Shown here: positions 1 to 9,788 of the stretch, piece by piece
Layout: every line of letters begins with the position of its first letter
Position numbering within the stretch: the first letter of the stretch is position 1
Translations under genes and position numbers: made by a program
Notes under the pieces: generated by a model
Told to the model about the DNA's origin: nothing
The model's input: only the letters and a program-made list of their open reading frames with translations
Databases searched by the model: none
Assembly (NCBI GenBank): GCA_022578605.1
Contig: MU394061.1
Span: forward strand, 124,001 to 188,000
DNA: 64,000 nucleotides
Reading direction: 5' to 3'
Source: Camillea tinctor
Lineage: Eukaryota > Ascomycota > Sordariomycetes > Xylariales > Xylariaceae

Positions 1-269
1 AGTCGGTCCTAACTAACCCGTCGCTGGAACATATGAAAGAACAGCTATTCATCTAACCAATACTGCTAATGAAAAATCCAACGATGCAGCCCTTCTCGTA
101 TACGTAATGGCCGAAAAAGAAATATGTGTCGCTATTTGGAACCCCTGTGTGGCATCAGTATCACGACGATGACAGTCCCCCTCTGCATCATCTCATTCCT
201 CGCAACCCCCAATTCACACCTTTCTAAGAGCTCTTCTGACCATAGCCCAACGGGACAGCTGTGCCCCGA
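1..269. other. Left edge, no gene seen
   Basis: No gene is supported here. Reading frames across this stretch are open on both strands only because the adjoining 48-nt repeat is GC-rich and poor in stop codons. The segment lies downstream (3') of the coiled-coil gene that runs leftward, so it probably holds that gene's 3' untranslated region or terminator. Confidence 0.4.
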
Positions 270-743
270 TCACGGCCTAGAGCGGTGTCCGCCCCGGTTT
301 GCTCTGTTTCCGCCCGGCGCTCCACCTCTAGTCCCCCGTGTCGGGTTACTGGGCCCAGTCGGAGGTCCACCTCCAGTCCCCTGTGGCGGGTTTGCACTGC
401 TTTCGGCCGGGGGTCCACCTCCAGTCCCCTGTGGTGGATTTGTTCCGTTCCCAGTCGGAGGGTTTGCACTGTTCCCGGTCGGGGTTCCAACTCTAGTTCC
501 CTGTGACGCCGTCGAGGCGCCCGTCGGAGGTCCACTTCTGAACAGCTGAAGCAGGTTTGCACTGTTCCTAACTGGGGGTCCGCCTCTGATTCCCTGTGAC
601 GAGTGTGTACTATTCGCAGACGAAAATTCACCTCTAAACCCCTGTGTCGGGTATGCGCCGTTCCAGGCCGCGGGTCCGCCTCTACTCCCCTGTGGCGCCC
701 ACCAGGTGCCCGCTGGGTATCCCCATCTGTCTGGCCCCGGCTG
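270..743 (-). repeat. Pro/Gly-rich 48-nt repeat tract, in frame with upstream ORF
   Basis: Read on the minus strand, directly after a TAG at 744-746, the reading frame of the coiled-coil ORF stays open for another 157 codons and ends in TGA at 270-272. The predicted peptide is rich in Gly, Pro, Asn and Thr and carries degenerate copies of a 16-residue unit (Asn-Pro-Pro-Gln-Gly-Thr-Gly-Gly followed by Gly-Pro-Pro). The clearest copies, between about 365 and 460, recur every 48 nt, a multiple of three. The tract could be a continuing exon, a readthrough extension or a non-coding minisatellite. A second minus frame stays open to 224, so openness alone does not prove coding. Confidence 0.5.
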
Positions 744-2831
744 CTATCCCGAGAAGGTCTGTGGGTTTCCCTGGAAGGGCGCTTGCGCATACTCGGGGTG
801 GGGAAACGGTGGTCCTTGATAATAACCCGGTGCTGCTGAATAATAACCTGGCGCTGCTGAATAATAACCCGGCCCTGTGGACTGGGAAGCCGGTGTTGTT
901 GGATAAAAATTCGGAGTTGCCGACTGAGAAGCTGGCACTTCTGGCCGGAGAAACGGTGCTGCCGGATAAGAAACCGGTGCTGGGGGGTGGAAAGCCGGTG
1001 CCGCGGACTGGGAAACCGGTGCTGCCGGATAAGGAACTGGTGCTGGGGACTGAGAAGCCGGTGCTGGGGACTGAGAAGCTGGTGCTGCAGATTGACCAGC
1101 CGGCGCTGCTGGCTTGGAAACCGGTATAGTGGCCCAGGACCCATTAGCGATTGGATCGTGCATATTTTGCGGTCTGAACGTCGGTTCACTCCACCTTCGC
1201 GTGATAGGCTCGGTAGATCCAGACGATGAATTCGCCCCGTCTTCTACGGAGCCCTGATCGGATGTGTGATCTGTTTCGTGAAGCCCACTGGAACTGGCAT
1301 TGTCGGAGTTCCCAGGCTCTCCCTCGCTAAGGTAAATCATCTGGTGCCTCTTTACGTCAACTGCGAGATCAATCAGTGAATCGCAATAGGCTTTGGTTGT
1401 TGCCTCCATATCCGCCAGCGTTTCTTTCATTTTATCTAGCTTGACTTGTGCGGAAGGCAAATAGCTTTTCTGCTTTCCAATAGCCTTTTTGATCCCACCA
1501 AGCTCTTTTACAGCCCGACAAAGCTTCGAATCTGCGTCGCCGAGCCCTGCATCGAAAGATTCATCTTTCTCCCGAAATCGAACCAATTGACCCCTAATAA
1601 CGTCGATCTCTTTCTGACGCCTATCCTTAACCTGTTTGATAGTTTCTTCAAGTTCTTGGATTCTGCCCTCAACCTCAGGAAATCCCACTTGCGCCTTTTC
1701 ATCCATAATTCCTTTTCCTTTCGCAGCTGACACTTGCTTTCGCAGCTCTCGAACCTTCGCTTCAGACTCGCCAAGTCTAGTCTGCACAGTGGCCAAGGCG
1801 GCCTTGTCGTTTTCGCTTGCGGCCCGAGAATTTTTGATTTCGATCTCTAGTTGAGCGACTTTTGATTTGTGATCTTTAGCTTGGTCTTCATTCAGTGTAG
1901 TTAAGGTAGCTATTTGGTTTTGTAGCTCTTGCATCTTTCTTCCCATTTGGTTGGAATTTATTTTTGCCATGTCCAACGCATTCTTGTGGTTTTGGGTTGT
2001 GGCATGAGCAGCGGCTATCTCGGTCTTGAGTTGGGAAATTTGAGACGCGCTGGTTTTTATATCGCTCTCCTTCTGTGCAGTCAAGGCGGCGTTAGACTTT
2101 TGTAGCTCTCGGAGCTTTTCTTGGCACTGGCTAAGTTCAGTCCGTGTGGTGGCCAACTCCTTTTTGGTACCTTCACTTGCGGCCTGAGCCTTCGCAATCT
2201 CGATTTCGGTAGTGAAGGCAGCTATGCGCTTTTCTAGCTCTCGGATCCTTTCTTGAGACTGGTTCAGGTTGGCTTGTGTAGTGGTCAGCACGCTCTCAAC
2301 TGTTTCGCTTGCGGCCGCCCGGCTACTCTCTAACTCGGCCTCCAGTTGAGAAATTCGAGATGCACTAGCTTTGGCCTTCTCGTTCTCTATGGTCAGGGTG
2401 GCGATACGCTCATTCAAAGATTTCTTGGTGTTGTTGAACTGTTCTATGGTTTTGCTGTATCCAATCCTCACCTTCTCTTCTTCCCCAGCCTTCAGGACAG
2501 CCAATTTGTCCCTGTGCCTTGCTTCCTTTTCGGCTCTCTCTTGCTCCTCCTTTCTCATTTTCTTCCGTCTTAGCCTCTCCTTCTTTAGAGCCCCCTTGGA
2601 TTTGGTGTCTTTTTTTGTCGTTGTCTGTGGAGTGCCCTTGTCTAAGCCACAATATTCTAAATCCTTGTTGTCATCATTTCCACCTTCCGCCGCCTCCATC
2701 TCATCTTGACTGCCCTCCGAGAATTCCTCTAATGTTGCACTCCGAGGTTCTGAGTCTGCCTTCTCTGCCTCGGTTTTCTGTAGAGTCGGTTCGAAATCGT
2801 TCTTCTCATTATCCAAGTCTTCTTCCATCAT
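744..2831 (-). CDS. Coiled-coil protein with Pro/Ala-rich C-terminal repeats (hypothetical)
   Basis: This is a 695-codon open frame. Residues 1-60 are acidic and residues 75-110 are strongly basic. Residues 110-430 are long heptad-like runs rich in Glu, Lys, Gln, Ala and Leu, typical of an extended parallel coiled coil. A Ser/Asp-rich linker follows, and then about 130 residues of Ala-Pro-x-Ser-Gln-Ser-Ala repeats and Pro-Gly-Tyr-Tyr repeats. I do not recognise a named family; a scaffold or cytoskeleton-linked role would only be a guess from the coiled coil. The ATG at 2831 follows an in-frame TAG by two codons, and the frame above it is the 237-codon ORF at 2838-3551. An intron at about 2822-2905 (GTAAGC donor, GGAAG acceptor) would fuse the two in phase. 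Confidence 0.6.
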   Translation of the reverse strand: MMEEDLDNEKNDFEPTLQKTEAEKADSEPRSATLEEFSEGSQDEMEAAEGGNDDNKDLEYCGLDKGTPQTTTKKDTKSKGALKKERLRRKKMRKEEQERAEKEARHRDKLAVLKAGEEEKVRIGYSKTIEQFNNTKKSLNERIATLTIENEKAKASASRISQLEAELESSRAAASETVESVLTTTQANLNQSQERIRELEKRIAAFTTEIEIAKAQAASEGTKKELATTRTELSQCQEKLRELQKSNAALTAQKESDIKTSASQISQLKTEIAAAHATTQNHKNALDMAKINSNQMGRKMQELQNQIATLTTLNEDQAKDHKSKVAQLEIEIKNSRAASENDKAALATVQTRLGESEAKVRELRKQVSAAKGKGIMDEKAQVGFPEVEGRIQELEETIKQVKDRRQKEIDVIRGQLVRFREKDESFDAGLGDADSKLCRAVKELGGIKKAIGKQKSYLPSAQVKLDKMKETLADMEATTKAYCDSLIDLAVDVKRHQMIYLSEGEPGNSDNASSSGLHETDHTSDQGSVEDGANSSSGSTEPITRRWSEPTFRPQNMHDPIANGSWATIPVSKPAAPAGQSAAPASQSPAPASQSPAPVPYPAAPVSQSAAPAFHPPAPVSYPAAPFLRPEVPASQSATPNFYPTTPASQSTGPGYYSAAPGYYSAAPGYYQGPPFPHPEYAQAPFQGNPQTFSG

Positions 2832-2837
2832 ATCTGC

Positions 2838-3551
2838 CTAAGATAGTTTCTGTGGGTTGCCATGTAGTGGAGGCGATGGTTTGGAAGGCGATTCTTCGGG
2901 CTTACTGCGGATTTGGGAATTATTGCCTGTCTTTTGATCGGACCCGCCCTCTTCATGAACATATGTGGGAGGTTGTGGTTGTGGTTGTATTCTGCTGCTA
3001 CAGTTATGGCATTCGTTTCCGCCCTCTTTACGAACATGTGCGGGAGTTTGTGGTTGTATTTTGCTGCCACACTTGTGGCATTCCTCTCCTTGTTTATAGA
3101 GATCGCGCAAAGTCCCATGCGACTTAGAAAGCTCTCGGAATCTTTTTATTATATGCTGCTGTTTGAGCAATGCATCAATATCTGTTTCGGCAGCCTCGTT
3201 GCGGAAGCGTTCAGATAGCCAAGGGCTCTGTTGAATGGGATTGTCAGTTGGAGCAGGGTCATTTATCTTCTCATGTACATCGAAGAAATATTCGTCTAAT
3301 ACTGCCTTTTTGAGTGCTTTCTTCTCCTTCTTTTTTGCGTTCTTGCGTGCTCGCTCGCGTGCTTTCCGATCCTGCTTGCTAGTATTAGGGTTTGGAAGAT
3401 CTGCAACTTGCTCGTCATCCTGACTGATATCCTTAGTTTCATCATCAGTTGACAATGCCTTGCTGCCATTCTCTGGAAAAGGAAAGAGTCGTTCAATGGG
3501 GTTAACTCCCTGATTATCTGTTGCCTGGCCATCTTGTCCCTTCTGTTCCAT
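2838..3551 (-). CDS. Probable N-terminal exon of the coiled-coil gene, duplicated CxxC motif
   Basis: This is a 237-codon frame starting at an ATG (3551) that has an in-frame TAG a short way upstream. It is in the same frame as the 695-codon ORF just downstream, separated by one TAG (2838-2840) and two codons. The product is charged: a Lys/Arg-rich stretch near residues 65-90 resembles a nuclear-localisation or nucleic-acid-binding segment. Near residues 155-205 there are two tandem copies of a module beginning Cys-His-x-Cys and continuing Ile-Gln-Pro-Gln. Paired CxxC motifs could bind one zinc ion. I read it as the first exon of the same gene, joined by a small intron using GTAAGC at 2905. 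A separate small gene is the alternative. Confidence 0.5.
   Translation of the reverse strand: MEQKGQDGQATDNQGVNPIERLFPFPENGSKALSTDDETKDISQDDEQVADLPNPNTSKQDRKARERARKNAKKKEKKALKKAVLDEYFFDVHEKINDPAPTDNPIQQSPWLSERFRNEAAETDIDALLKQQHIIKRFRELSKSHGTLRDLYKQGEECHKCGSKIQPQTPAHVRKEGGNECHNCSSRIQPQPQPPTYVHEEGGSDQKTGNNSQIRSKPEESPSKPSPPLHGNPQKLS
2946..3085 (-). repeat. Tandem duplication encoding two CxxC knuckles
   Basis: Two adjacent copies of a roughly 70-75 nt segment lie within the 237-codon ORF. Each encodes Cys-His-x-Cys, a Ser/Lys-rich turn, Ile-Gln-Pro-Gln and a His-Val or Tyr-Val plus Glu-Glu-Gly-Gly tail. The copies differ in length by a Gln-Pro insertion but stay in frame, so the duplication is compatible with translation. 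Confidence 0.6.
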
Positions 3552-5187
3552 CTTAGAGGCGGATTGATATTGAGTCTATAATTCAGCAATGTATTTCGTA
3601 GAGCAGTGGTCTTGGGGTCTTGGTGGTGATATATGGCAGTTCTCGCCGAGGGGGGCGGGAGGGGGGAGAAGAGGTTGTGATCAATGTAATGATTGGTTGC
3701 AAGACTATATTCTTGACAATGCAAGGGCCGATAATAATGCTCTAGCAAGGGTATGACTAGAGATAACTGAAAGGGCTCCGGACGAGCTGTGATGCTGGTT
3801 ATGATGGAGTTGAAATAGTTGGTATTGATGATAATCTTGATTGCTCGGATATAGATGTCTGTAGTGGCCGATCTATCGATTTGTAAAGGCAAGGTTTATT
3901 GCCAGGTTATGATAAAGAAGACGTGAGGATGCAAGAAAGTTCTCAGGTGCTCTTCGCTTCTTGGACTGGAAGGATTATTCAAGTTCTCTTCATCTAAGAA
4001 TAAATTTCGAAGAAGCTGCCCTGTTGAACTTTCGTGGCTGTGGTGACCCTTGGGGGGAGGGGAGGGAGGGTGCTTGTAAATCGACATGTAAACCTAATGA
4101 TGCTTCCATACGGGGCTCATTTGTCGGATTATGAGTTTGCTTGAGGCACGATCTACTACCCCCTGCTGCTCCTACTCATAGAATATATTTACATTAGTAG
4201 CAAATGGAAGTTTCGTGTCATTGGATTGATCTCATCATTATTTTCTCCCTCAAAGTTGCTCTAACTTAGGTTGTTCTACACTACTCACTTAGCCTAAGGT
4301 AATTCCTTTCTACATGAATGTATTCTGAAAGAAAGGAGATAGCCTTAGAGATGAATACAAAATGCAAAGGGATCCATCGAAGGCTATCTTAAGACATATG
4401 ATAATGTCTCATTGAAGAGACAGCGCATGATTCAGAGTTCAAGCCAGCTCCCATTCACGGACATTATCAACACAAGAAAGACGAAGACACCTTATTTGAT
4501 AGAAATAACTCCTAAGCTGATCAATTTTACTACAAAAACTAGTTTATAGTTTGTCCCCATGGTGTGGCTTACCCTTCTTTGTGCTTTTTGGTATAATCAT
4601 CGTGCGACAAAACCCGTGCCTAATTGATCATAGCAAGAACTTGAAAGATATGTTCATAAACAAAACTACTTAAGTTAGCTGCTTCTCTACATTATATACA
4701 TACCTAGGTAGGCTTGCAAATAACGTTTGCTGATGTGACTGGCAATCCAACTGGAGGTCTGGCAACAGTAAGTGAACTAAGGCTCGGGAAGTCGCTGGGT
4801 CGATAAGCAGGTAAATTGACTGATAAAAAGTGTTCCGATCAGATACTTAATTGGAATCTCACGCCCAAGTAACGGTAATTGGTCATGACTCGTATCAATG
4901 GTGGGCATTGATGGGGTGCGCTATAAATGTTAGCGATGTGGTGCCAGTAACCTAGGCTTCATCAACATTCTTACAACAGCTAAATATCACTATTTCAAAT
5001 TATACCATATCAGCATCTACAGTTATGTTATAAAGCTGCATGTAAATAATGCGATCTCATCTTATTTTACTGTATGCAACTAAGATCCTAGTACATTCCA
5101 TTCTACTCGAGGAAGAAATCGACCCAAGCCCCCCTCCCCCCTCCCCTTTCCCCCCTTCCCCCTTTCCCCCTTTCAGCACAATTGCCA
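3552..5187. other. Intergenic, 1.6 kb, no gene seen
   Basis: This lies between the start of the coiled-coil gene and the 3' end of the LPMO gene. It is moderately AT-rich, with only short open frames lacking recognisable domains. The part next to 3552 would hold the promoter and 5' leader of the coiled-coil gene. The far end holds a polypyrimidine run just downstream of the LPMO stop. Confidence 0.4.
5129..5174. repeat. C/T-only polypyrimidine tract
   Basis: About 46 nt of pure C and T (runs of C separated by TTT or single T) lie 14 nt beyond the LPMO stop codon. In the gene's own direction it is a G/A-only tract immediately after the stop, so it would sit in the 3' untranslated region. Such tracts can form triplex DNA or G-quadruplexes. 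Confidence 0.7.
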
Positions 5188-5946
5188 TCAACCACTGAAT
5201 AACTCGGGGCCTGGCATTGGATATTCCTTGATGGTGACATAAGGATTGAAGTAGATGCCTGGATCTGTATTTTTGTAGAGTGAAGTACCTAATGTGCCTG
5301 CAGGCTTTGCTGTCCCAGAGCCGGTGATCTTGATGTTGAAGCACTGAGGATAGTTCTGGGCACCGTTAAGACTGCCACCACCATGAAGAGCAATAATCTC
5401 ATGCCGCAACACATAGTCACCCGGTGCGATGGATGCTGGAATCTTCGTCTCCCATGTATTGTGGTTCTCGATAAGCTTGCCACTCGCCCACACTTGTGTA
5501 TCATAATCGACGCCAACCGCCTGTATCTTGACCCATTCGAGTTTTGTTTTGTCAACTGTGCTACAGTCTCCGTTGCATGCAGCAATATAGTCGATAATAG
5601 GTCCATAGGGATGTGGCCACTCCTTTCCCTCGGGTCCCCATTGAAATTTCACAGTACTACCAGCCGGGACGGTAGTGGTGAGTTTCCCTGGTTCTGAGCT
5701 CTTGTGGCAGTTTATATCAGGTGTTTGGTATGCGTCAGGAGCTACGAAACCGCTATCAAGGTTCTCCGCGTACCATGCAGCGATGTCTGGATAGGGCATT
5801 CCATTTTTCTTGTTGTAATAGTAATCCAGAAGGAAGCCTTGCTCTTGTTTACCATCTGCTACATAGCTAGTTACATAGCCATGCCCAAGAACAGTAGTAA
5901 CAAGGCAAATGATTAAGGCGACGGTGGATACTATCGTCGCAGGCAT
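5188..5946 (-). CDS. AA9 lytic polysaccharide monooxygenase (cellulose-active, secreted)
   Basis: The product is 252 residues, intronless, in the AA9 (formerly GH61) family of copper enzymes that oxidatively cleave cellulose and related beta-glucans outside the cell. Residues 1-21 form a signal peptide; cleavage leaves His22 as the mature N-terminus, one half of the copper histidine brace. His112 in a Trp-Pro-His-Pro-Tyr-Gly-Pro motif is the second ligand, and Tyr199 in Tyr-Pro-Gln-Cys is the axial tyrosine. The Arg-His-Glu-Ile-Ile-Ala-Leu-His strand (181-188) is diagnostic. Cys80 and Cys202 probably form the conserved disulfide. There is no carbohydrate-binding module. The frame stays open 37 codons upstream, but the ATG at 5946 is chosen because the signal peptide and His1 follow from it. 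The pectate lyase gene lies next upstream on the same strand. Confidence 0.93.
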   Translation of the reverse strand: MPATIVSTVALIICLVTTVLGHGYVTSYVADGKQEQGFLLDYYYNKKNGMPYPDIAAWYAENLDSGFVAPDAYQTPDINCHKSSEPGKLTTTVPAGSTVKFQWGPEGKEWPHPYGPIIDYIAACNGDCSTVDKTKLEWVKIQAVGVDYDTQVWASGKLIENHNTWETKIPASIAPGDYVLRHEIIALHGGGSLNGAQNYPQCFNIKITGSGTAKPAGTLGTSLYKNTDPGIYFNPYVTIKEYPMPGPELFSG

Positions 5947-6754
5947 GATGAAGATAAATAGGAGGGCTCTAGCTTCCAAGGGTTGAACTTCTAGATGTAT
6001 TCCAAATCTCTTCAAAAAGGACAAAGAGAAGTGCAATCTGGTCCGGGAGTAAGCCAAAGAGAAACGGAGGAGGTATTAATACTAGGTGCATTCAACCAAT
6101 GTTGCTACAATTGTAACCTTATGTGCTGAAAGCGCCAAGAGCTTCACAACGCAATAAGACTATAGTCAACATATACAGTAGTGAATATATTGCTATGATC
6201 AAAGGTTCTATATGTCTTAATTCCAGATGAGGCTACTCCCCCTTCCTTCTTAGTTGTACGGGAGCTCGGTTGGTCAATATTTCTGCCACTGCACTTTACT
6301 TAAAGAGGTTATTCGGAAGCCCAGCTACCGGGTACGGAGCTCAGAGACCCGAGAGTGCGAATCAATCCTCAGAGTCATTATGAGAACAATAGGCTTTATT
6401 TTTCATTCGATCGATCTTCGAAATACTTGGTCTATCAGGATTCTAGACTCCAAAATTGGCCCTTAGTCCAAATACCCTACACCAGGCGAATGCACTTTTC
6501 GACTACTAACAACGAAAACTAGAGCAAGTTGAAATAACGCCTCAAAAAACAGTACAGCAACTCACTGTGTACATGCGATCAACTTGGAAAATTAAATGTA
6601 AAGTAGGCCTTAAATAAAAATACTACTAATGAGAGAGCAATATATAATAAACTATTGACATGACCTACTACTCAAAGCTCATATTTAATCTTCAAGGGCT
6701 ATCAACGGATTCTATGATATATATTTACACGCAGAATTACTGTGATACTAACCC
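5947..6754. other. Intergenic between LPMO and pectate lyase genes
   Basis: About 0.8 kb of AT-rich DNA with no supported gene. It contains the LPMO promoter (adjacent to 5947) and the 3' end of the pectate lyase gene. A TATTAATA element near 6075-6082 lies about 130 nt upstream of the LPMO start and is a weak TATA-box candidate. Confidence 0.4.
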
Positions 6755-9700
6755 CTATTCAGCACCCTCATAAATAGCGACGCCTACTATCCTCTCCCAC
6801 GAACTCCCTTCACTATCCTCAATTGCTACGGCGAAGTAATCAACCCCAGCTGCTTCTCCTGCCGTATAAATAGCTACAGCCCCCTCACCACCCACCGTAA
6901 CTGACCCCTTCGTTGCGCCGGAGACAGCAAAACTCGGAGATGTAAATCCAGCTGCCAGGGTGCTGAGATTGACCTCGACAGTCCCCCGTAGGGAAACGAA
7001 CACATGGGGTTCCGCCATGAAATTGATATACCCCTCAAGCGGCGTATACCCATCTCCCCCCGTACTCCCATCCCACCAGTCTGCGATCCCATCACCGTCC
7101 GCGTCCCACGTCGCGACATCCCGCGTCACGGTGGGAAAATCCTCCAGCCCGCCCGCGTCAGCCGGGTCGTCGATAAGGCCCTTTTTCCCCGATACGCTCC
7201 CTACATATGTGTAGGTGCCCGCGCGCGTCTCGGTTACGATCCGTGCGTCATGATCGTCGGTTACGGGCTGCGAGCACCCGCTGTCTGAGAGCACGCGCTT
7301 GTACGCCTCGGTCGCGCTCTGCGTCGTGACGTGCGGCTCGAAGAAGGCTGCAGGGAAGAACTTCTGGTATGATGGTGCTGGGGAGATTGAAATGTCAGCC
7401 CAGCAGGCAATTGCGGAGGATTTTCCTTCACCATCGCCGATCTCTTGTGTTGAAGTCTGTGGGAGGTAAAAGTAAGCGTGGAACCGTCAAGCTAGGTACT
7501 TAGACGAGAAATTGGCGGAGCACGGGATGCGAAGAATGAATGATACGCAGTAGGAAAAGAAAGGGTTAACATGCTCACTTCATTAAACACGTCAACCATA
7601 GAGTTCCCCTCGCAATAATACGTTTGCGATCCCTCGGCCTGGTCCTCATACTGCGCCTTAAGGTCGTAGTCTGGGTTGCTAGCCGGGCCGGGCTTATAGT
7701 AGTTCCCCACGAAGTTGACCTGATGAGCACCGCCGTCGGTTACCCGAGAGCCGAAATTGTACACAACGTTGTTCCGGATATCGAGACGTCCGGCAAAAGC
7801 AGCCGCGTCATCGAGCCCGCCTGCCATCGACCAGCTTCGCCCCTCGGCATGCGCGATCAAGTTATGGTGAAACGAACCCACGTCGCCGCCAATAGATGCT
7901 ATTTTAGAGATCAATGAGCAAGCTCTTCTCCGACAACGCAGAAACTTAGAAAAACAGCAAAGAAAACATACCTGCAAACCCATGGGCACTGCCGTTGGGA
8001 TAGTTCTTGTGCCCGGCCACATTAAGGGGCTCGGAGATCATGGATCGCTGCAGCGTGATGTTGTGCGCGGCGCGCGACGAAAAGCTCTCGTCGATCGTCC
8101 ACCCGACAGAGCAATGGTCGAAAATGCAGTGATTAGACCCCGCCATTCCCATACCGTCGATGGTCTCGCCCGAAATCTTTCCCGGTCGGACGCGTATGTG
8201 GCGGAATACGACATCGGAAGCACCGCTGAGACCAATCGGCCAGCCTTGAACAGCGATCCCCTTTCCAGGGGCTGTCTGCCCTGCCACCGTGATGTACGTG
8301 TCGTCTACTGTCATGCGCGAAGTGGTAGTAATGACACCCCCGACGTCGAAGATGACAGTGCGTGGGCCTGTGGCTACGGTTAGGGCATAGCGGAGAGTAC
8401 CCTCGTCGGTGCTATCCTCTAAACTCGTCACTTTAACGACCTTACCTCCACGGCCGCCTCGTGCAAATCGACTTGGACATTGAGCATTAGTATTTTTATG
8501 AGATTAATGCTATTGGAAGAAAGAGGGGTATCTTAGTTAGAACACTTACCCCCATCCTTCGGCTCCGGGGAATGCGAGATGGGCAACTCGGAACATAAAT
8601 ACTCGACCAACAAAGGTAGTATTGTCGGAGACTACATCGACGCGCCAATAATAGAAGTCATCCGTGTTGAGTCCTAGTATACCACATCACGATTAGGACT
8701 AACCAGAATCCCGAACAGAGTTTAACTTACCCGAGAATATGACCGAGGTCGAATTGATTCTTGTGGCAACTAGATTTAAGGTAGTGTTTGTGGTGCCCAA
8801 AAACACATTATAAGTAGGCGAGCGCACCGACTTGGGTGCTCTCCAACCGGCAGTCACATTTGTTGCTCCTTGAAGATCAATGTGCTCGTCAAGATGGTGT
8901 GGATAGGGGAACCCAATTTGAGAACCGATATTTGGCGTGTCGAACTCGAAACCGTTGACGAAGGCACGCTGATCACCCCCTGAGTCCGGTGTGTATACAA
9001 TTTTAACTTCCTGGTCAGTTGAGTTGACCGAAAAGGCAATGTACGAAGACCCGGAATCCCACAAATTGTTGAAGCGGATGGTTTGGTTTTGGTTCTGTCT
9101 ATGCATCAGCACCCATTGACATGAATATTTTAGCTCTTACTAAAACTTCCGGAACTTGATAGGTAAGTACCGAAATAACCGTCTTCCCATCTACAGATAT
9201 AGAGAGGGTAGCTGCTGAAGGAATGCTGTCCCATGCATTGTGATAAGTTAACAACGAATGATTTCCTGGCGACAATCCTGCTATGGTAAGGGTAACGGCT
9301 GTGCCATCTGTGGTATTAGCTGTGATGCCTTCTCCAACCATTTTTTCGCCCATGCCAGCCACCGCCGCCTGCTGAACGAGCTTGTATCGCGACCCATCCA
9401 ACACTGCATCGCCTGGCACTGAAAGCATTAACGTAACGCCATTGATCACTGTTGAAGTTGAGCTGGTGTCAGTTTCCACGGTCCACACGGGCCAGTCTGG
9501 GTCCTCAACTACGCGGAGGCCAGCTGGGTTTAGTCTCACTCGCCAGCCGCCCAAGAGTGCTTTCGATTTTCTAACATTTGCCCCCTCATCCCTAGAAAAT
9601 TCTATCAGTTTAGGTAATTAACAATACTTTGTAGAGAATAACAATAATACAGCATACCGATAAAGTTTCAATTCATGCGTCGATGGCACTTTTAAGCTTG

Positions 9701-9788
9701 TATCGCCATCGCTTTCTAATAGGTGCTGACTATGGACAAGCAACAATGGGCTGATGGCAGTGACAATAGCGATATACGGTCGAACCAT
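6755..9788 (-). CDS. Secreted multidomain pectate lyase, PL1-like, 863 aa, seven exons
   Basis: Pectate lyases cleave de-esterified pectin by beta-elimination. Exons, 5' to 3': 9788-9658, 9591-9141, 9094-8731, 8673-8550, 8471-7972, 7898-7579, 7456-6755; all phases agree and introns are 46-122 nt. Residues 1-20 are a signal peptide. Residues 50-300 form an N-terminal beta-rich accessory module ending in a fibronectin-III-like segment with Tyr-Tyr-Trp-Arg-Val-Asp. The lyase proper starts at Ala-Phe-Pro-Gly-Ala-Glu-Gly-Trp-Gly (about 349). It includes Asp-His-Cys-Ser-x-Gly-Trp (about 475) and Phe-His-His-Asn-Leu with a following Arg (about 533). Near 748 is an Asp-Ala-Asp-Gly-Asp-Gly-Ile-Ala-Asp-Trp-Trp calcium-type loop, then a C-terminal beta domain. 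This layout resembles bacterial PL1 proteins, suggesting ancient transfer followed by intron gain. The intron at 9140-9095 is only 46 nt, so its acceptor is the least certain. Confidence 0.87.

Noticed and set aside
224..1189. A 321-codon minus-strand frame of His/Arg/Gln-rich repeats, and the plus-strand Pro/Gly/Val frame at 124-549, as separate genes
   Set aside because: They are shadow frames of the GC-rich repeat tail. Neither has a start context or domain, and the frame in register with the coiled-coil ORF is a better candidate.
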